Assembly (NCBI GenBank): GCA_003446315.1 | Contig: DMBA01000297.1 | Coordinates: 1 to 25,383 of the forward strand | From: Ruminococcus sp. | Lineage (GTDB): Bacteria; Bacillota; Clostridia; Oscillospirales; Ruminococcaceae | Direction of reading: 5' to 3' | Length of the DNA: 25,383 nt | In this document: one piece after another, positions 1-8,927 of the stretch | Numbering within the stretch: the first letter of the stretch is position 1 | Layout: every line of letters begins with the position of its first letter | Notes under the pieces: model-generated | The model's database searches: none | The model's input: the letters and a program-made list of their open reading frames with translations, nothing else | Told to the model about the DNA's origin: nothing | Translations under genes and position numbers: made by a program

Positions 1-142
1 AAATAACGCTGGGGTCGAGTGTTCTTGCGTATGACCAATTGAAAGAGAAACGCTTTGTGCAGAACATCACGCATAATAAATGTGAAGCGAAATGCAAGCG
101 CGGCTTCCGCACCAGATCAACGCCGCCGGTGGCTCCCCGGCA

Positions 143-171
143 TTGACAAAGTACGAAAAATCTGTTATCAT
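143..171 (+). promoter_or_regulatory. SigA-type promoter upstream of radC
   Basis: TTGACA at 143-148 and TATCAT at 166-171 are separated by exactly 17 bases, a near-consensus vegetative promoter. Transcription would start near 178, leaving a leader of about 86 bases before radC. The leader can form CAGCAG/CTGCTG (199-204 with 210-215), or alternatively CGGCT/AGCCG (188-192 with 203-207). The two pairings exclude each other. No LexA-box-like palindrome was seen. Confidence 0.8.
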
Positions 172-263
172 GTTTACAAGTCAGCAGCGGCTCAGAAACA
201 GCAGCCGATCTGCTGCAAATCCATCCAAAATACATCATCCGTCGTAAGAAGGGGGAAACACTC

Positions 264-959
264 ATGGCAGACGATATACACAGCGGGCACCGTCAGCGCA
301 TGCGGGAACGATTCCGGCAAACCGAACTGGAAGGATTTCAGCCGCATGAAGTATTGGAAATGCTGCTTTATTACGGCATCCCCCGCAAGGATACAAATCA
401 GATCGCACATGCACTGCTGGATACATTCGGGGATATCCATGAGGTGCTCTCGGCAACGAGCGAACAGCTCCGCGCGATCCCCGGCATGACGGATAACGCC
501 GTCAGCCTGATCGAATATCTGCGTGCCATGCGCTGCTATGAGATGCAGGAACAGTTCAAAGAAACGATTCTGGATACCTATCCGAAAGTCTGCAATTATT
601 TTCGCAAACTCTATGTTTATGAATCACGGGAGATTGTCCGGGCAGCATTTCTGGATGAATATCTGCATCTGAAATATACTGCCGTTGTATCGGAAGGGCA
701 TCCGACCGCTGCGACCTTCTCCGCACGAAAACTGATCGAACTGAGCATCCGCACCGGCTGCAATACAGTCATATTAGCGCACAATCACCCAAAAGGTACT
801 GCGGCGATCTCGGCAGATGATATCGCTGTCACGCGCATTCTCGGCGACAAACTCTTTGCACAGGAGATCGAACTGGCTGACCATGTCATTGTCGGCTGCG
901 ACCGTGCGATCTCGCTGCGGGAATGCGGCGCATTCATCGGACTGGACTGCAATCTCTGA
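264..959 (+). CDS. radC: RadC family JAB/MPN-domain protein
   Basis: This 231-residue protein has the RadC layout: an N-terminal helical part with a helix-hairpin-helix-like stretch (about residues 68-88, around [10 protein letters not shown]), then a C-terminal JAB/MPN domain. The metal-site signature HNHP at 173-176 is followed by Ser183 and Asp186, matching the family spacing H-x-H-P-x6-S-x2-D. Glu144 is a candidate for the conserved upstream glutamate. RadC proteins were once linked to DNA repair, but their true biochemical role is unsettled. The start is ATG 264, preceded by AAGGGGG. It is the first gene after the promoter at 143-171 and lies 19 bases before uvrB, consistent with one transcript. 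The usual HPSG reads HPKG here, a minor departure. Confidence 0.88.
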   Translation: MADDIHSGHRQRMRERFRQTELEGFQPHEVLEMLLYYGIPRKDTNQIAHALLDTFGDIHEVLSATSEQLRAIPGMTDNAVSLIEYLRAMRCYEMQEQFKETILDTYPKVCNYFRKLYVYESREIVRAAFLDEYLHLKYTAVVSEGHPTAATFSARKLIELSIRTGCNTVILAHNHPKGTAAISADDIAVTRILGDKLFAQEIELADHVIVGCDRAISLRECGAFIGLDCNL

Positions 960-978
960 ACCGGAAAGAAGGCTATCA

Positions 979-2940
979 ATGGAAAAACGATCATTTCAGC
1001 TTCATGCACCGTATCAGCCGGCAGGTGACCAGCCGAAAGCCATCCGGCAGCTTGTGGAAGGATTCGAAACGGGAAAGAATCAGCAGATCCTGCTCGGCGT
1101 GACCGGCTCCGGCAAGACATTCACAATGGCGAATGTGATCGCGGCGCGGAATAAGCCGACACTTGTCCTTGCACACAACAAAATCCTTGCAGCACAGCTC
1201 TGCTCGGAATTCAAGGAATTTTTCCCGGAAAATGCCGTTGAATATTTTGTTTCCTATTACGACTATTATCAGCCGGAAGCATATATTCCCAGCACAGACA
1301 GCTACATTGAAAAGGATTCCGCCATCAATGACGAGATCGACCGTCTGCGGCACTCTGCGACCATGGCGCTTGCAGAGCGTTCGGATGTCATCATTGTATC
1401 ATCGGTGTCATGCATCTATTCGCTCGGTTCGCCGGATGAATATCGCGGCATGTCTGTTTCGATGCGTCCGGGCATGGAGATGTCGCGTGAAACGCTGATT
1501 GATGAGCTTGTGCGGATTCAGTATCAGCGCAACGATATGGTGCTGGAGCGCGGCAGATTCCGCGTTCACGGAGATGTGGTCGATATCTGTCCGGTGAACA
1601 CAACGGAAAATGTCATTCGCGTGGAGTTTTTCGGTGATGAGATCGACCGCATCACCGAAGTAACCTTGCTTTCCGGCGAGCAGATCGCAGTCTTGAAACA
1701 TGCGGTAATCTTTCCGGCAAGTCATTATGTGGTATCCGGCGATCAGCTCGAAGAAGCCATTGACGAGCTGGAAGATGAACTGGAAGAACGTGTGATGTTC
1801 TATGAAGCGAATCACCGCCCGCTGGAAGCAGAACGCATTGCACAGCGTACCCACTATGATATTGAGATGCTGCGGGAGATCGGTTTTTGCAGCGGCATCG
1901 AGAATTATTCGCGGGTACTCGCCCGCCGGGAACCGGGTTCACGTCCATGCACATTGCTTGACCATTTTCCGGAAGATTTTCTGCTGATCGTGGATGAATC
2001 GCATGTGACGCTGCCGCAGGTCGGGGCAATGTATGCCGGTGACCGCGCCCGCAAGGAAACACTGGTAGAATATGGCTTCCGCCTGCCCAGCGCATTTGAT
2101 AACCGCCCGCTGAAATTCGATGAATTCAAAGCGAAAATCCATGAAGCAATGTATGTCAGTGCGACACCCGGCAAACTGGAAAAGAGCTTTGCATCGCAGA
2201 CGGTGGAACAGGTCATCCGCCCGACCGGACTGGTCGATCCGCTGGTGACGGTCAAACCGGTCGCCGGACAGATCGAGGATCTGCTTTCGGAGATTCATAA
2301 GCGAACTGACAAAAACGAGCGCGTGCTTATCACGACGCTGACAAAGAAAATGGCAGAGGATCTGACAGCGTTTCTTGCAAATATGGAAGTGCGCGTGCGG
2401 TATATGCACCACGACATCGACACGGTGGAACGCATGGAAATCATCCGTGATCTGCGGCTCGGTGAATTTGATGTACTGGTGGGCATCAACCTGCTGCGGG
2501 AAGGTCTTGATCTGCCGGAAGTCTCGCTGGTGGCAATCCTTGATGCGGATAAAGAGGGTTTTCTGCGCTCGGAAACATCGCTGATCCAGACGATCGGACG
2601 TGCGGCACGAAACGCACACGGCGAGGTCATCATGTATGCAGATGAAGTGACCGGCAGTATGGAGCGTGCACTGATGGAAACAGAGCGCCGCCGCGCTTTG
2701 CAGATCGCCTATAACGAAGAACACGGCATCATCCCGCAGACAATCATCAAGGATGTGCGTGAGGTGCTGGAGATCTCCACGAAGGAGAAGACCGAACAGA
2801 AGGTAACAAAGAAGATGAGCCGTCAGGAACGGGAAGCACTGATCGAGGAGCTGACCGCCCAGATGAAAGAAGCAGCGCGGCTGCTGGAATTTGAACATGC
2901 GGCATATCTGCGTGACAAGATCAAGGAGTTGCAAAAATGA
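979..2940 (+). CDS. uvrB: excinuclease ABC subunit B
   Basis: UvrB is the damage-verifying helicase-like subunit of nucleotide excision repair. It is loaded by UvrA and recruits UvrC. The product is 653 residues, close to the family's usual length. Walker A GVTGSGKT lies at residues 40-47. The beta-hairpin that clamps DNA ([12 protein letters not shown]) starts near residue 93, and DESH marks the Walker B region. Late helicase motifs such as [10 protein letters not shown] and QTIGRAARN are present, and the last ~35 residues form the UVR motif that contacts UvrC. The reading frame stays open upstream into radC, but ATG 979 has GGAAAGAAGG just before it and begins the conserved N-terminus, so it is the start. 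It overlaps the next gene by ATGA. uvrA and uvrC are not in the window. Confidence 0.97.
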   Translation: MEKRSFQLHAPYQPAGDQPKAIRQLVEGFETGKNQQILLGVTGSGKTFTMANVIAARNKPTLVLAHNKILAAQLCSEFKEFFPENAVEYFVSYYDYYQPEAYIPSTDSYIEKDSAINDEIDRLRHSATMALAERSDVIIVSSVSCIYSLGSPDEYRGMSVSMRPGMEMSRETLIDELVRIQYQRNDMVLERGRFRVHGDVVDICPVNTTENVIRVEFFGDEIDRITEVTLLSGEQIAVLKHAVIFPASHYVVSGDQLEEAIDELEDELEERVMFYEANHRPLEAERIAQRTHYDIEMLREIGFCSGIENYSRVLARREPGSRPCTLLDHFPEDFLLIVDESHVTLPQVGAMYAGDRARKETLVEYGFRLPSAFDNRPLKFDEFKAKIHEAMYVSATPGKLEKSFASQTVEQVIRPTGLVDPLVTVKPVAGQIEDLLSEIHKRTDKNERVLITTLTKKMAEDLTAFLANMEVRVRYMHHDIDTVERMEIIRDLRLGEFDVLVGINLLREGLDLPEVSLVAILDADKEGFLRSETSLIQTIGRAARNAHGEVIMYADEVTGSMERALMETERRRALQIAYNEEHGIIPQTIIKDVREVLEISTKEKTEQKVTKKMSRQEREALIEELTAQMKEAARLLEFEHAAYLRDKIKELQK

Positions 2941-3461
2941 ATACCGTAACCATCCAACTCATTCGCCCGACACCCGAACTGGAACAGCAGGCACTCGCCT
3001 ACCGTCAGGCGCATTTTGATGCAGGAGAGAAGATCATCAACGGCAGCGAACTGCTCGATCAGACCGATTCTTATGCGGACTGGTGCGCATCGGTCGCAGC
3101 GAATACCAAACGGGAAACCGTCAATCCCAACTGGGTGCTGACGGATACGTTCTTTGCACTGGACGAATCCGGTCAGATCATCGGCATCATCGACCTGCGC
3201 CACGAGCTGAACGATTTCCTCAAGGATTTCGGCAACTGCGGCTACAGCGTCCACCCTGCGCACCGCTGCAAGGGTTATGCAACCGAAATGCTGCGGCAGA
3301 TCTGCGGCATCGCAAAGGCTTCCGGCATGACCGAACTGCATCTTTCGGTGGAACGAAGCAATCTGCCGTCTGTGCGCACGATCGAGAAAAACGGCGGCAA
3401 ATATGAGCGCAGCTTTACATTTGAGGGTATGCCTGCTGACATTTACAGAATTACATTGTGA
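2937..3461 (+). CDS. GNAT family N-acetyltransferase
   Basis: This 174-residue protein belongs to the Gcn5-related acetyltransferases, which move an acetyl group from acetyl-CoA to an amine. The acetyl-CoA-binding loop appears as [14 protein letters not shown] around residues 103-116, a variant of the Q/RxxGxG/A pyrophosphate loop. It is followed by the typical helix and a V-E-x-S-N-x-x-S-x-R-x-x-E-K-N-G-G segment. The family resembles alanine-type or YjcF-like acetyltransferases, but the substrate cannot be read from sequence. The start codon overlaps the uvrB stop (ATGA), so translation is probably coupled. The GTGAGAGGAG around its stop provides the ribosome site of the next gene. Confidence 0.88.
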   Translation: MNTVTIQLIRPTPELEQQALAYRQAHFDAGEKIINGSELLDQTDSYADWCASVAANTKRETVNPNWVLTDTFFALDESGQIIGIIDLRHELNDFLKDFGNCGYSVHPAHRCKGYATEMLRQICGIAKASGMTELHLSVERSNLPSVRTIEKNGGKYERSFTFEGMPADIYRITL

Positions 3462-3475
3462 GAGGAGTACTGAAA

Positions 3476-4027
3476 ATGGAAGAACGCGGAAAAAAGAAAA
3501 CATCTCTGATAATCGCAATTGCGATTACCGTTCTGCTTGCGATACTTCTTCTCGGCTGGTTCCTGATTCCGAACAGAACAAAGCGCTGGCTATACGGCAA
3601 ATTTTATACCGGACCGCATCTGCGCTGCGAGGTCATCCTGACGGCAGACGGACAGCCTGTTTCGCTTGATGCTTCATCTGTTTCCGCACTGGAGCTGGAC
3701 AACAGAGAGCTGAACACGATCTCCGTGTTTGAGCAGACCGACACCGGCTGCAAAGTGCGCTGCAAGGGCGGCGAATACGGTCAGCAGCCGTTTCAGTTCA
3801 CATTTCAGGCAGCCGGCATGACAGAACCGCTGGCTGTCACAGTCACGCCGATTGTGGGTGACAACTGGGAAATATCGGATGTCACAGTGACAATTGATGC
3901 AGACACGGCAGCAAAAACAATCAAATGGTCTTCCGTCATGCTGAACGGCAAGGAAGAATACGACAGAAGCGGTGAATTGACTTTTGAAGAAGCAGCAGCC
4001 GGCGGAATCCGTTTCAGCAACATCTGA
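3476..4027 (+). CDS. membrane-anchored protein of unknown function
   Basis: The 183-residue product has a lysine-rich cytoplasmic start (ERGKKK), one hydrophobic segment at about residues 10-30, then roughly 150 residues likely outside the membrane. The outer part is rich in beta-prone stretches and contains two close cysteines (C-K-V-R-C). I do not recognise a family. I chose ATG 3476 because AGAGGAG sits 8 bases upstream; a GTG at 3458 in the same frame lacks a comparable site. The gene lies within the radC-to-dgt string, 14 bases after the acetyltransferase and 8 bases before the next gene. Its link to DNA metabolism may be positional only. Confidence 0.75.
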   Translation: MEERGKKKTSLIIAIAITVLLAILLLGWFLIPNRTKRWLYGKFYTGPHLRCEVILTADGQPVSLDASSVSALELDNRELNTISVFEQTDTGCKVRCKGGEYGQQPFQFTFQAAGMTEPLAVTVTPIVGDNWEISDVTVTIDADTAAKTIKWSSVMLNGKEEYDRSGELTFEEAAAGGIRFSNI

Positions 4028-4035
4028 GGTGCAGT

Positions 4036-4560
4036 ATGCATACATGGAGTAAAATGCGCAAAAAACTGGAAACCGAATACCTTGCAGAATCGCTGCGCGG
4101 GCATCTGACCTATTTTGTCACGAACTATCACAAAACGCATGACAGGGACGAAGGCAGAGCAGCGGTCCGGCTGGACGGCTGCGAGATCATCAAAAGCAAT
4201 TTCTTCGATCATATGGATCTGGTCTGGGATTACTATTACAATCAGCTCCCGCAGGATCTGCCCTATCCGGAAAGCTGGCAGCAGGCAAAACAGATCGCAT
4301 TCCGCGCCGGTGAATTCTATCAGAAGGATTTTTACCGTGCTTTTGAGATCTTTGACAATCAGAGCATTTCCGAGAGCCTTGTATCTGAAAATGCACTCGT
4401 GCAGATGTTTGCGCTGCTTGACCGCCGCACCGGTAAACGGACGCTGGATAAACTGCGCATTCCGATGCAGGATGCCCCGCAGTGGCTGCAAATGATCTAT
4501 TGTATCCGGCTTCAGGCAGAGCATATGCCGCTGCCGGAACAGGCAAAAAAACAAACATGA
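4036..4560 (+). CDS. SF0329-like conserved protein
   Basis: This 174-residue soluble protein opens with W-S-K-M-R-K-K-L-E and continues with a G-H-L-T-Y-F-V-T-N-Y segment. I associate that pattern with the uncharacterised SF0329 family, but this is from memory and not a search. The rest is mixed helical with many aromatic residues (DLVWDYYYNQ). There is no signal peptide or membrane segment. Its function is unknown. GAGGT overlaps the previous stop codon and lies 5 bases before ATG 4036, so translation is likely coupled to the upstream gene. The stop overlaps an ATG at 4557, a possible alternative start for the HAD gene. Confidence 0.72.
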   Translation: MHTWSKMRKKLETEYLAESLRGHLTYFVTNYHKTHDRDEGRAAVRLDGCEIIKSNFFDHMDLVWDYYYNQLPQDLPYPESWQQAKQIAFRAGEFYQKDFYRAFEIFDNQSISESLVSENALVQMFALLDRRTGKRTLDKLRIPMQDAPQWLQMIYCIRLQAEHMPLPEQAKKQT

Positions 4561-4577
4561 GAGAGGACAATGGGACA

Positions 4578-5207
4578 ATGAAAAAAGGCATTTTATTTGA
4601 TCTGGACGGCACCCTCTGGGATTCGTCGGAGCAGGTCATCGCGGCATGGAATCAGTGCATCCGTGAGGAGATCGGCAGGCAGGAGCAGTTCACCGGCGAC
4701 GATATGCGCAGCTATATGGGCAAAACGCTCGATGTCATTGCCGCGCTGATGTTTCCGGATGATCCCAAAGACGAGCAGCTCCGGATCCTGCGGGCATGCT
4801 CCGCAGCAGAATATGCCTATCTGGAAACGCATCACCCGCGCATTTACGCACCGGTCAAAGAGACACTGACTGCCCTTGCAAAGGAATATACACTTGGCAT
4901 TGTCAGCAATTGTCTGGATGGTTATATTCAGATCTTTCTGAAACAGTGCGGCTTTGCGGAACTGTTCACCGATTTTGAGTGTTCCCGCACAGGCGGCACA
5001 AAGGGGCAGAATATCCGGCTTGTCATGGAACGCAACGGCATCACGGACTGCGTGTATGTCGGAGATACGCAGGGTGACGCAGATGCCGCAAAGGAAGCGG
5101 ATGTCCCGTTTTTGCATGCTGCATACGGCTTCGGCACGGCAGATGCGTGCGCGGCGGCACTGCATAGCTTTGCAGAACTGCCGGAAGCAGTCAAATCTAT
5201 CATTTGA
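4578..5207 (+). CDS. HAD family hydrolase, phosphoglycolate-phosphatase-like
   Basis: The 209-residue protein carries the haloacid dehalogenase motifs in order. DLDGT holds the nucleophile Asp8 and the acid Asp10. VSN forms motif II, a lysine in the GTKGQN segment forms motif III, and GDTQGD forms motif IV. A helical cap lies between motifs I and II, the subfamily I arrangement typical of phosphoglycolate or beta-phosphoglucomutase-like enzymes. The natural substrate is not predictable. ATG 4578 has GAGAGGA about 9 bases upstream. ATG 4557, overlapping the previous stop, would add seven residues but has a poorer ribosome site. The gene is part of the radC-to-dgt string, where it may clean up phosphorylated metabolites. 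Confidence 0.88.
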   Translation: MKKGILFDLDGTLWDSSEQVIAAWNQCIREEIGRQEQFTGDDMRSYMGKTLDVIAALMFPDDPKDEQLRILRACSAAEYAYLETHHPRIYAPVKETLTALAKEYTLGIVSNCLDGYIQIFLKQCGFAELFTDFECSRTGGTKGQNIRLVMERNGITDCVYVGDTQGDADAAKEADVPFLHAAYGFGTADACAAALHSFAELPEAVKSII

Positions 5208-5221
5208 AAGGAAACAATATT

Positions 5222-5473
5222 ATGGAACACGCAGGAAAAGTAACCTTTATGAATCAGGAATACCAGAATGAGAAGACCGGCGAAAAGGTACGCGGCATCA
5301 CAGTCATCGTGGACGGTGCCTTCAAGCTGGTGCTGGATAAGCTCATCTCGGAAAGCCCGAATCCGGATGAGATGAACTATACCAAAGTGATTCAGGAAGC
5401 ATTGTTCCGCGGCATCAATGAGCTGATCGGTGACAATCAGAAGAAAAAGGCAGAACAGACCGAAAAACAGTAA
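5222..5473 (+). CDS. small protein with ribbon-helix-helix-like pattern
   Basis: This is an 83-residue protein I cannot assign to a named family. Its centre reads as a short strand (GITVIVDGAF, residues 25-34), a helix (KLVLDKLISES), a turn with an NPDE insertion, and a second helix (YTKVIQEALFRGINELI). That order resembles the ribbon-helix-helix DNA-binding fold. The last dozen residues are charged and lysine-rich. ATG 5222 has AAAGGA about 10 bases upstream; an in-frame TTG at 5204 would start only two codons before the HAD gene's stop. It lies 14 bases after the HAD gene and 32 bases before dnaE, so it is probably co-expressed with the replicative polymerase. Confidence 0.75.
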   Translation: MEHAGKVTFMNQEYQNEKTGEKVRGITVIVDGAFKLVLDKLISESPNPDEMNYTKVIQEALFRGINELIGDNQKKKAEQTEKQ

Positions 5474-5505
5474 TCTGCAAACCGAACCGGAAAGGGGGCG
5501 GAACC

Positions 5506-8500
5506 ATGGAGCCGTTTGTGCATCTGCATGTGCATACAGAATATTCGCTGCTGGACGGCGCATGCCGGATCGACCGCATGATGGAGCGCGTCAGGGAGAA
5601 CGGTCAGACAGCCATTGCCATCACGGATCACGGTGTCATGTACGGCGCGATCGTGTTCTATCAGGCAGCAAAAGCCGCCGGCATCCATCCGGTGATCGGC
5701 TGTGAGATCTATATGGCACCGCGCAGCCGGTTTGACAAGACCCCCACAGACCGCAGTTCATATCATCTGACGCTGCTCTGTGAGAATATGCAGGGCTATC
5801 AGAATCTGCTGCAAATCGTATCCAAAGCGAGCATCGAAGGCTTTTACGGCAAACCGCGTGCCGACCGTGACCTGCTGGAACAGCATCATGCCGGATTGAT
5901 CGCACTCTCCGGCTGCATGAACGGCGAGATCGCACGGCTGCTCCTCAACGATCAGTATGAAGCGGCAAAACAGGCAGCCCTGCGCGATGCAAAGCTGTTC
6001 GGGGAAGGGCATTATTATCTGGAGATCCAGAACCACGGCATGAAAGAGGATCTGCAAATCTTACATGGCATCCGGCGGCTCTCTGCCGAAACAGGCATAC
6101 CGCTTGCCGCGACAAATGATGCGCATTATCTCACACAGCAGGATGCCGAACTGCAAAAGCTGCTGGTCTGCATCCAGACCGGTACCTCTATGAGTGCACC
6201 CTCTGCAATGGTACTGCCGAACGATCAGTTTTATCTGAAATCGACCGCAGAAATGAATGCCCTTTTTGCCGATTATCCCGAAGCACTGCGGAATACGGCG
6301 GAGATCGCACAGCGCTGTCAGGTCGAATTTGAATTCGGGAAGATCCGTCTGCCGCGTTACCGTGCAGAAGGGGTCACAGATACAGCGCAGTATTTCCGGC
6401 AGCTCTGTGAAGAAGGACTGCACCGCAGATACGGCGCACAGCCATCCGAAGAAGCCGTGCAGCGTCTGGAATATGAATATGATGTGATTGCCCGCATGGG
6501 ATATATTGACTATTATCTGATCGTGTGGGATTTCGTGCATTATGCGAAAAAACATGATATTCCGGTCGGCCCCGGACGCGGATCGGGCGCAGGCAGTCTT
6601 TGTGCATATTGCATCGGCATCACGGATATTGACCCGCTGAAAAACGGCTTGCTCTTTGAGCGTTTCCTGAATCCGGAGCGTGTGAGCATGCCGGATTTTG
6701 ATATTGACTTCTGCATTGAGGGCAGACAGCGCGTCATTGATTATGTCACGCGGCGATACGGCGAAGACCATGTGGCGCAGATCATCGCCTTTGATACGCT
6801 GAAAGCGCGGGCAGCCGTGCGGGATACCGGCAGAGCACTGGATCTGCCCTATGCGCTTTGTGATAAAACGGCAAAAGCGATCCCCTCGGATTTCCGCATC
6901 ACACTGAAACGGGCACTGGAAGAATCCGAAGACCTGCGCAAACTCCGGGATGAAGACCCGCAGGTCAGGCGTTTGCTGGAGCTTGCGATCCGGCTTGAGG
7001 GCATGCCGCGCCATGCGTCTACACATGCAGCCGGTGTAGTGATCTCGGCTGTACCGGTCGCAGAACAAGTGCCCTTGCAGCGCAATGATGATGCCATCGT
7101 CACGCAATATACGATGACGGTTCTGGAACAGCTTGGTCTTTTGAAAATGGATTTTCTCGGATTGCGCAACCTGACGGTCATCCGCGAAACAGAGCGCAAT
7201 ATCCAGAAGCGCAAACCGGAATTCACCGTCGCAGGCATCCCTGAAGATGATCCGGCAGTCTTCCGGATGCTCTCCAAAGGTGACAGCATCGGCGTTTTCC
7301 AGATGGAATCGGACGGGCTGCGGCGTGTGCTGGTGCAGATGCAGCCGACCTGCATTCCCGATCTGACGGCAGTGATCTCGCTTTACCGTCCCGGCCCGAT
7401 GGATTCGATCCCGCAGTATCTGGAAGCGCGGCGCGATCCGGAAAAAGTGCATTATGACCATCCCCTGCTGGAACCGATCCTGAAAGAAACATTCGGCTGC
7501 ATCGTCTATCAGGAGCAGGTCATGGAGATCTGCCGCAGCCTTGCGGGTTATTCTTACGGCAGAGCCGATCTGGTGCGGCGTGCCATGGCGAAGAAAAAGC
7601 ATGATGTGATGGAAAAGGAGCGTGCGGTCTTTGTATCCGGCAATGAGGCATGCTGCGGCGCAGTTGCAAACGGCGTTCCGGCAGAGGTTGCAAATGCCAT
7701 TTTTGACCGTATGGCAGCCTTTGCAAGTTATGCGTTCAACAAATCCCATGCGGCGGCATATGCGCGTGTTGCATATGAAACGGCATATCTGAAATGCCGC
7801 TTTCCGCATGAATATTTTGCCGCACTGATGACCTCTGTGATCTCGTATACACCGAAGCTGATGGAATATATTGCCCTTTCCGAAGCAAACGGCATCAAAG
7901 TCCTGAAACCGGATATCAACACAAGCCAAGCAGGATTTTCCGCAGCGGGTGACGGCATCCGGTTCGGGCTGCTTGCGATCCGCGGACTCGGCAGCCATAT
8001 CATCCGGCAGCTTGTGCAGGAACGGGAAACCAACGGAAAATACCGCAGTTTACAGGATTTCTGTGAACGGAATGCCGGCGCAGAACTGAATAAACGTGCT
8101 GTGGAAAGCCTGATCCGTGCAGGTGCATTTGATGGGCTCGGCTGGAACCGCAGACAAATGATCTTTGCCTATGAGCAGATTCTCTCCGCAGCGGCAAACC
8201 AAAGCCGCAGTGTCATCAGCGGACAGCTTTCCCTGTTCGGCGGCGATATGGCAGAAGAAGCGCCTGCCATGCAGCCGGAAGATGTGCCGGAATACGATGA
8301 ACAGGCGCTGCTGCAAATGGAAAAAGAAGTCACCGGATTGTACCTTTCGGGGCATCCGCTTTCCCGCTGGCGGGCACACTGTCAATTGCTCCGCATGCCG
8401 GAAATCGCAGATGCACGCCGCATGAAGCATAACACGGCAGTTTCGCTGCTGTGTCTGGTCAAGGAAGCGCGGCAGCACATCACGAAAAAAGGCGATAAAA

Positions 8501-8925
8501 TGTGTTATCTGACGCTCGAAGATTTCACCGGCACACTGGAATGTCTGGTGTTTCAGTCGCTTTATCCTTCGGTGCAGAAGCTGCTCCTGCCGGATGCGGT
8601 GCTCTATGTCAACGGCAAGATCTCTGCAAAAGACGGCGAAGCGCGGCTGTTCTGTGACGGCATCATGAGCGAGCAGTCGTTTGCAGATCTCACGGCATCC
8701 AAACAGCTCTGCTGCAAGGTCAGTGATGCAGAATTGATGCAGAAGATCGCAGCGCTCTGCAAGCGGTTTCCGGGCAATACGCCCTATTGCTTCTGGCAGA
8801 CGGTCAGCCGGAAATATCTGCGCACCAAAACAGAGAACGGCGTGGAGATCAGCAGCAGATTCCTGAAATGTTTATCCGAACTGCTGCCGCTTTCCAATTG
8901 CGCATTGATCGACAGAAAGAGGTAG
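5506..8925 (+). CDS. dnaE: DNA polymerase III subunit alpha
   Basis: The 1139-residue product is a DnaE-type C-family polymerase, the catalytic alpha subunit for DNA replication. An N-terminal PHP domain begins HLHVHTEYSLLDG and continues ITDHG. The palm carries GPGRGSGAGS and PDFDIDF, with Asp399 and Asp401 as the likely metal-binding pair. A third acidic residue is in KMDFLGL (Asp549). Fingers and helix-hairpin-helix regions follow, then an OB-fold at about residues 970-1045 and a short C-terminal tail. The length and domain order match DnaE and not PolC, because no exonuclease is inserted in the PHP. AAAGGGGG precedes ATG 5506. The stop overlaps the ribosome site of the next gene. Low-GC Gram-positives usually also have PolC, not seen here. 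Confidence 0.96.
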   Translation: MEPFVHLHVHTEYSLLDGACRIDRMMERVRENGQTAIAITDHGVMYGAIVFYQAAKAAGIHPVIGCEIYMAPRSRFDKTPTDRSSYHLTLLCENMQGYQNLLQIVSKASIEGFYGKPRADRDLLEQHHAGLIALSGCMNGEIARLLLNDQYEAAKQAALRDAKLFGEGHYYLEIQNHGMKEDLQILHGIRRLSAETGIPLAATNDAHYLTQQDAELQKLLVCIQTGTSMSAPSAMVLPNDQFYLKSTAEMNALFADYPEALRNTAEIAQRCQVEFEFGKIRLPRYRAEGVTDTAQYFRQLCEEGLHRRYGAQPSEEAVQRLEYEYDVIARMGYIDYYLIVWDFVHYAKKHDIPVGPGRGSGAGSLCAYCIGITDIDPLKNGLLFERFLNPERVSMPDFDIDFCIEGRQRVIDYVTRRYGEDHVAQIIAFDTLKARAAVRDTGRALDLPYALCDKTAKAIPSDFRITLKRALEESEDLRKLRDEDPQVRRLLELAIRLEGMPRHASTHAAGVVISAVPVAEQVPLQRNDDAIVTQYTMTVLEQLGLLKMDFLGLRNLTVIRETERNIQKRKPEFTVAGIPEDDPAVFRMLSKGDSIGVFQMESDGLRRVLVQMQPTCIPDLTAVISLYRPGPMDSIPQYLEARRDPEKVHYDHPLLEPILKETFGCIVYQEQVMEICRSLAGYSYGRADLVRRAMAKKKHDVMEKERAVFVSGNEACCGAVANGVPAEVANAIFDRMAAFASYAFNKSHAAAYARVAYETAYLKCRFPHEYFAALMTSVISYTPKLMEYIALSEANGIKVLKPDINTSQAGFSAAGDGIRFGLLAIRGLGSHIIRQLVQERETNGKYRSLQDFCERNAGAELNKRAVESLIRAGAFDGLGWNRRQMIFAYEQILSAAANQSRSVISGQLSLFGGDMAEEAPAMQPEDVPEYDEQALLQMEKEVTGLYLSGHPLSRWRAHCQLLRMPEIADARRMKHNTAVSLLCLVKEARQHITKKGDKMCYLTLEDFTGTLECLVFQSLYPSVQKLLLPDAVLYVNGKISAKDGEARLFCDGIMSEQSFADLTASKQLCCKVSDAELMQKIAALCKRFPGNTPYCFWQTVSRKYLRTKTENGVEISSRFLKCLSELLPLSNCALIDRKR

Positions 8926-8927
8926 CT

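Noticed and set aside
3..146. Open frame from the window edge ending TGA at 144-146, possibly the tail of an upstream gene
   Set aside because: No family is recognisable in 47 residues, the tail is oddly basic, and the stop overlaps the radC promoter. It cannot be supported without upstream sequence. Nothing else was seen in 1-142.
166..200. Possible LexA box upstream of radC-uvrB
   Set aside because: The sequence around the promoter does not match a CGAAC-N4-GTTCG type palindrome, so SOS control cannot be claimed.
6061..7998. Long antisense open frame (645 codons) inside dnaE
   Set aside because: It is the mirror of a clear dnaE reading frame. Its composition (rich in H, R, C, F) is typical of antisense artefacts, and it lacks a ribosome site.
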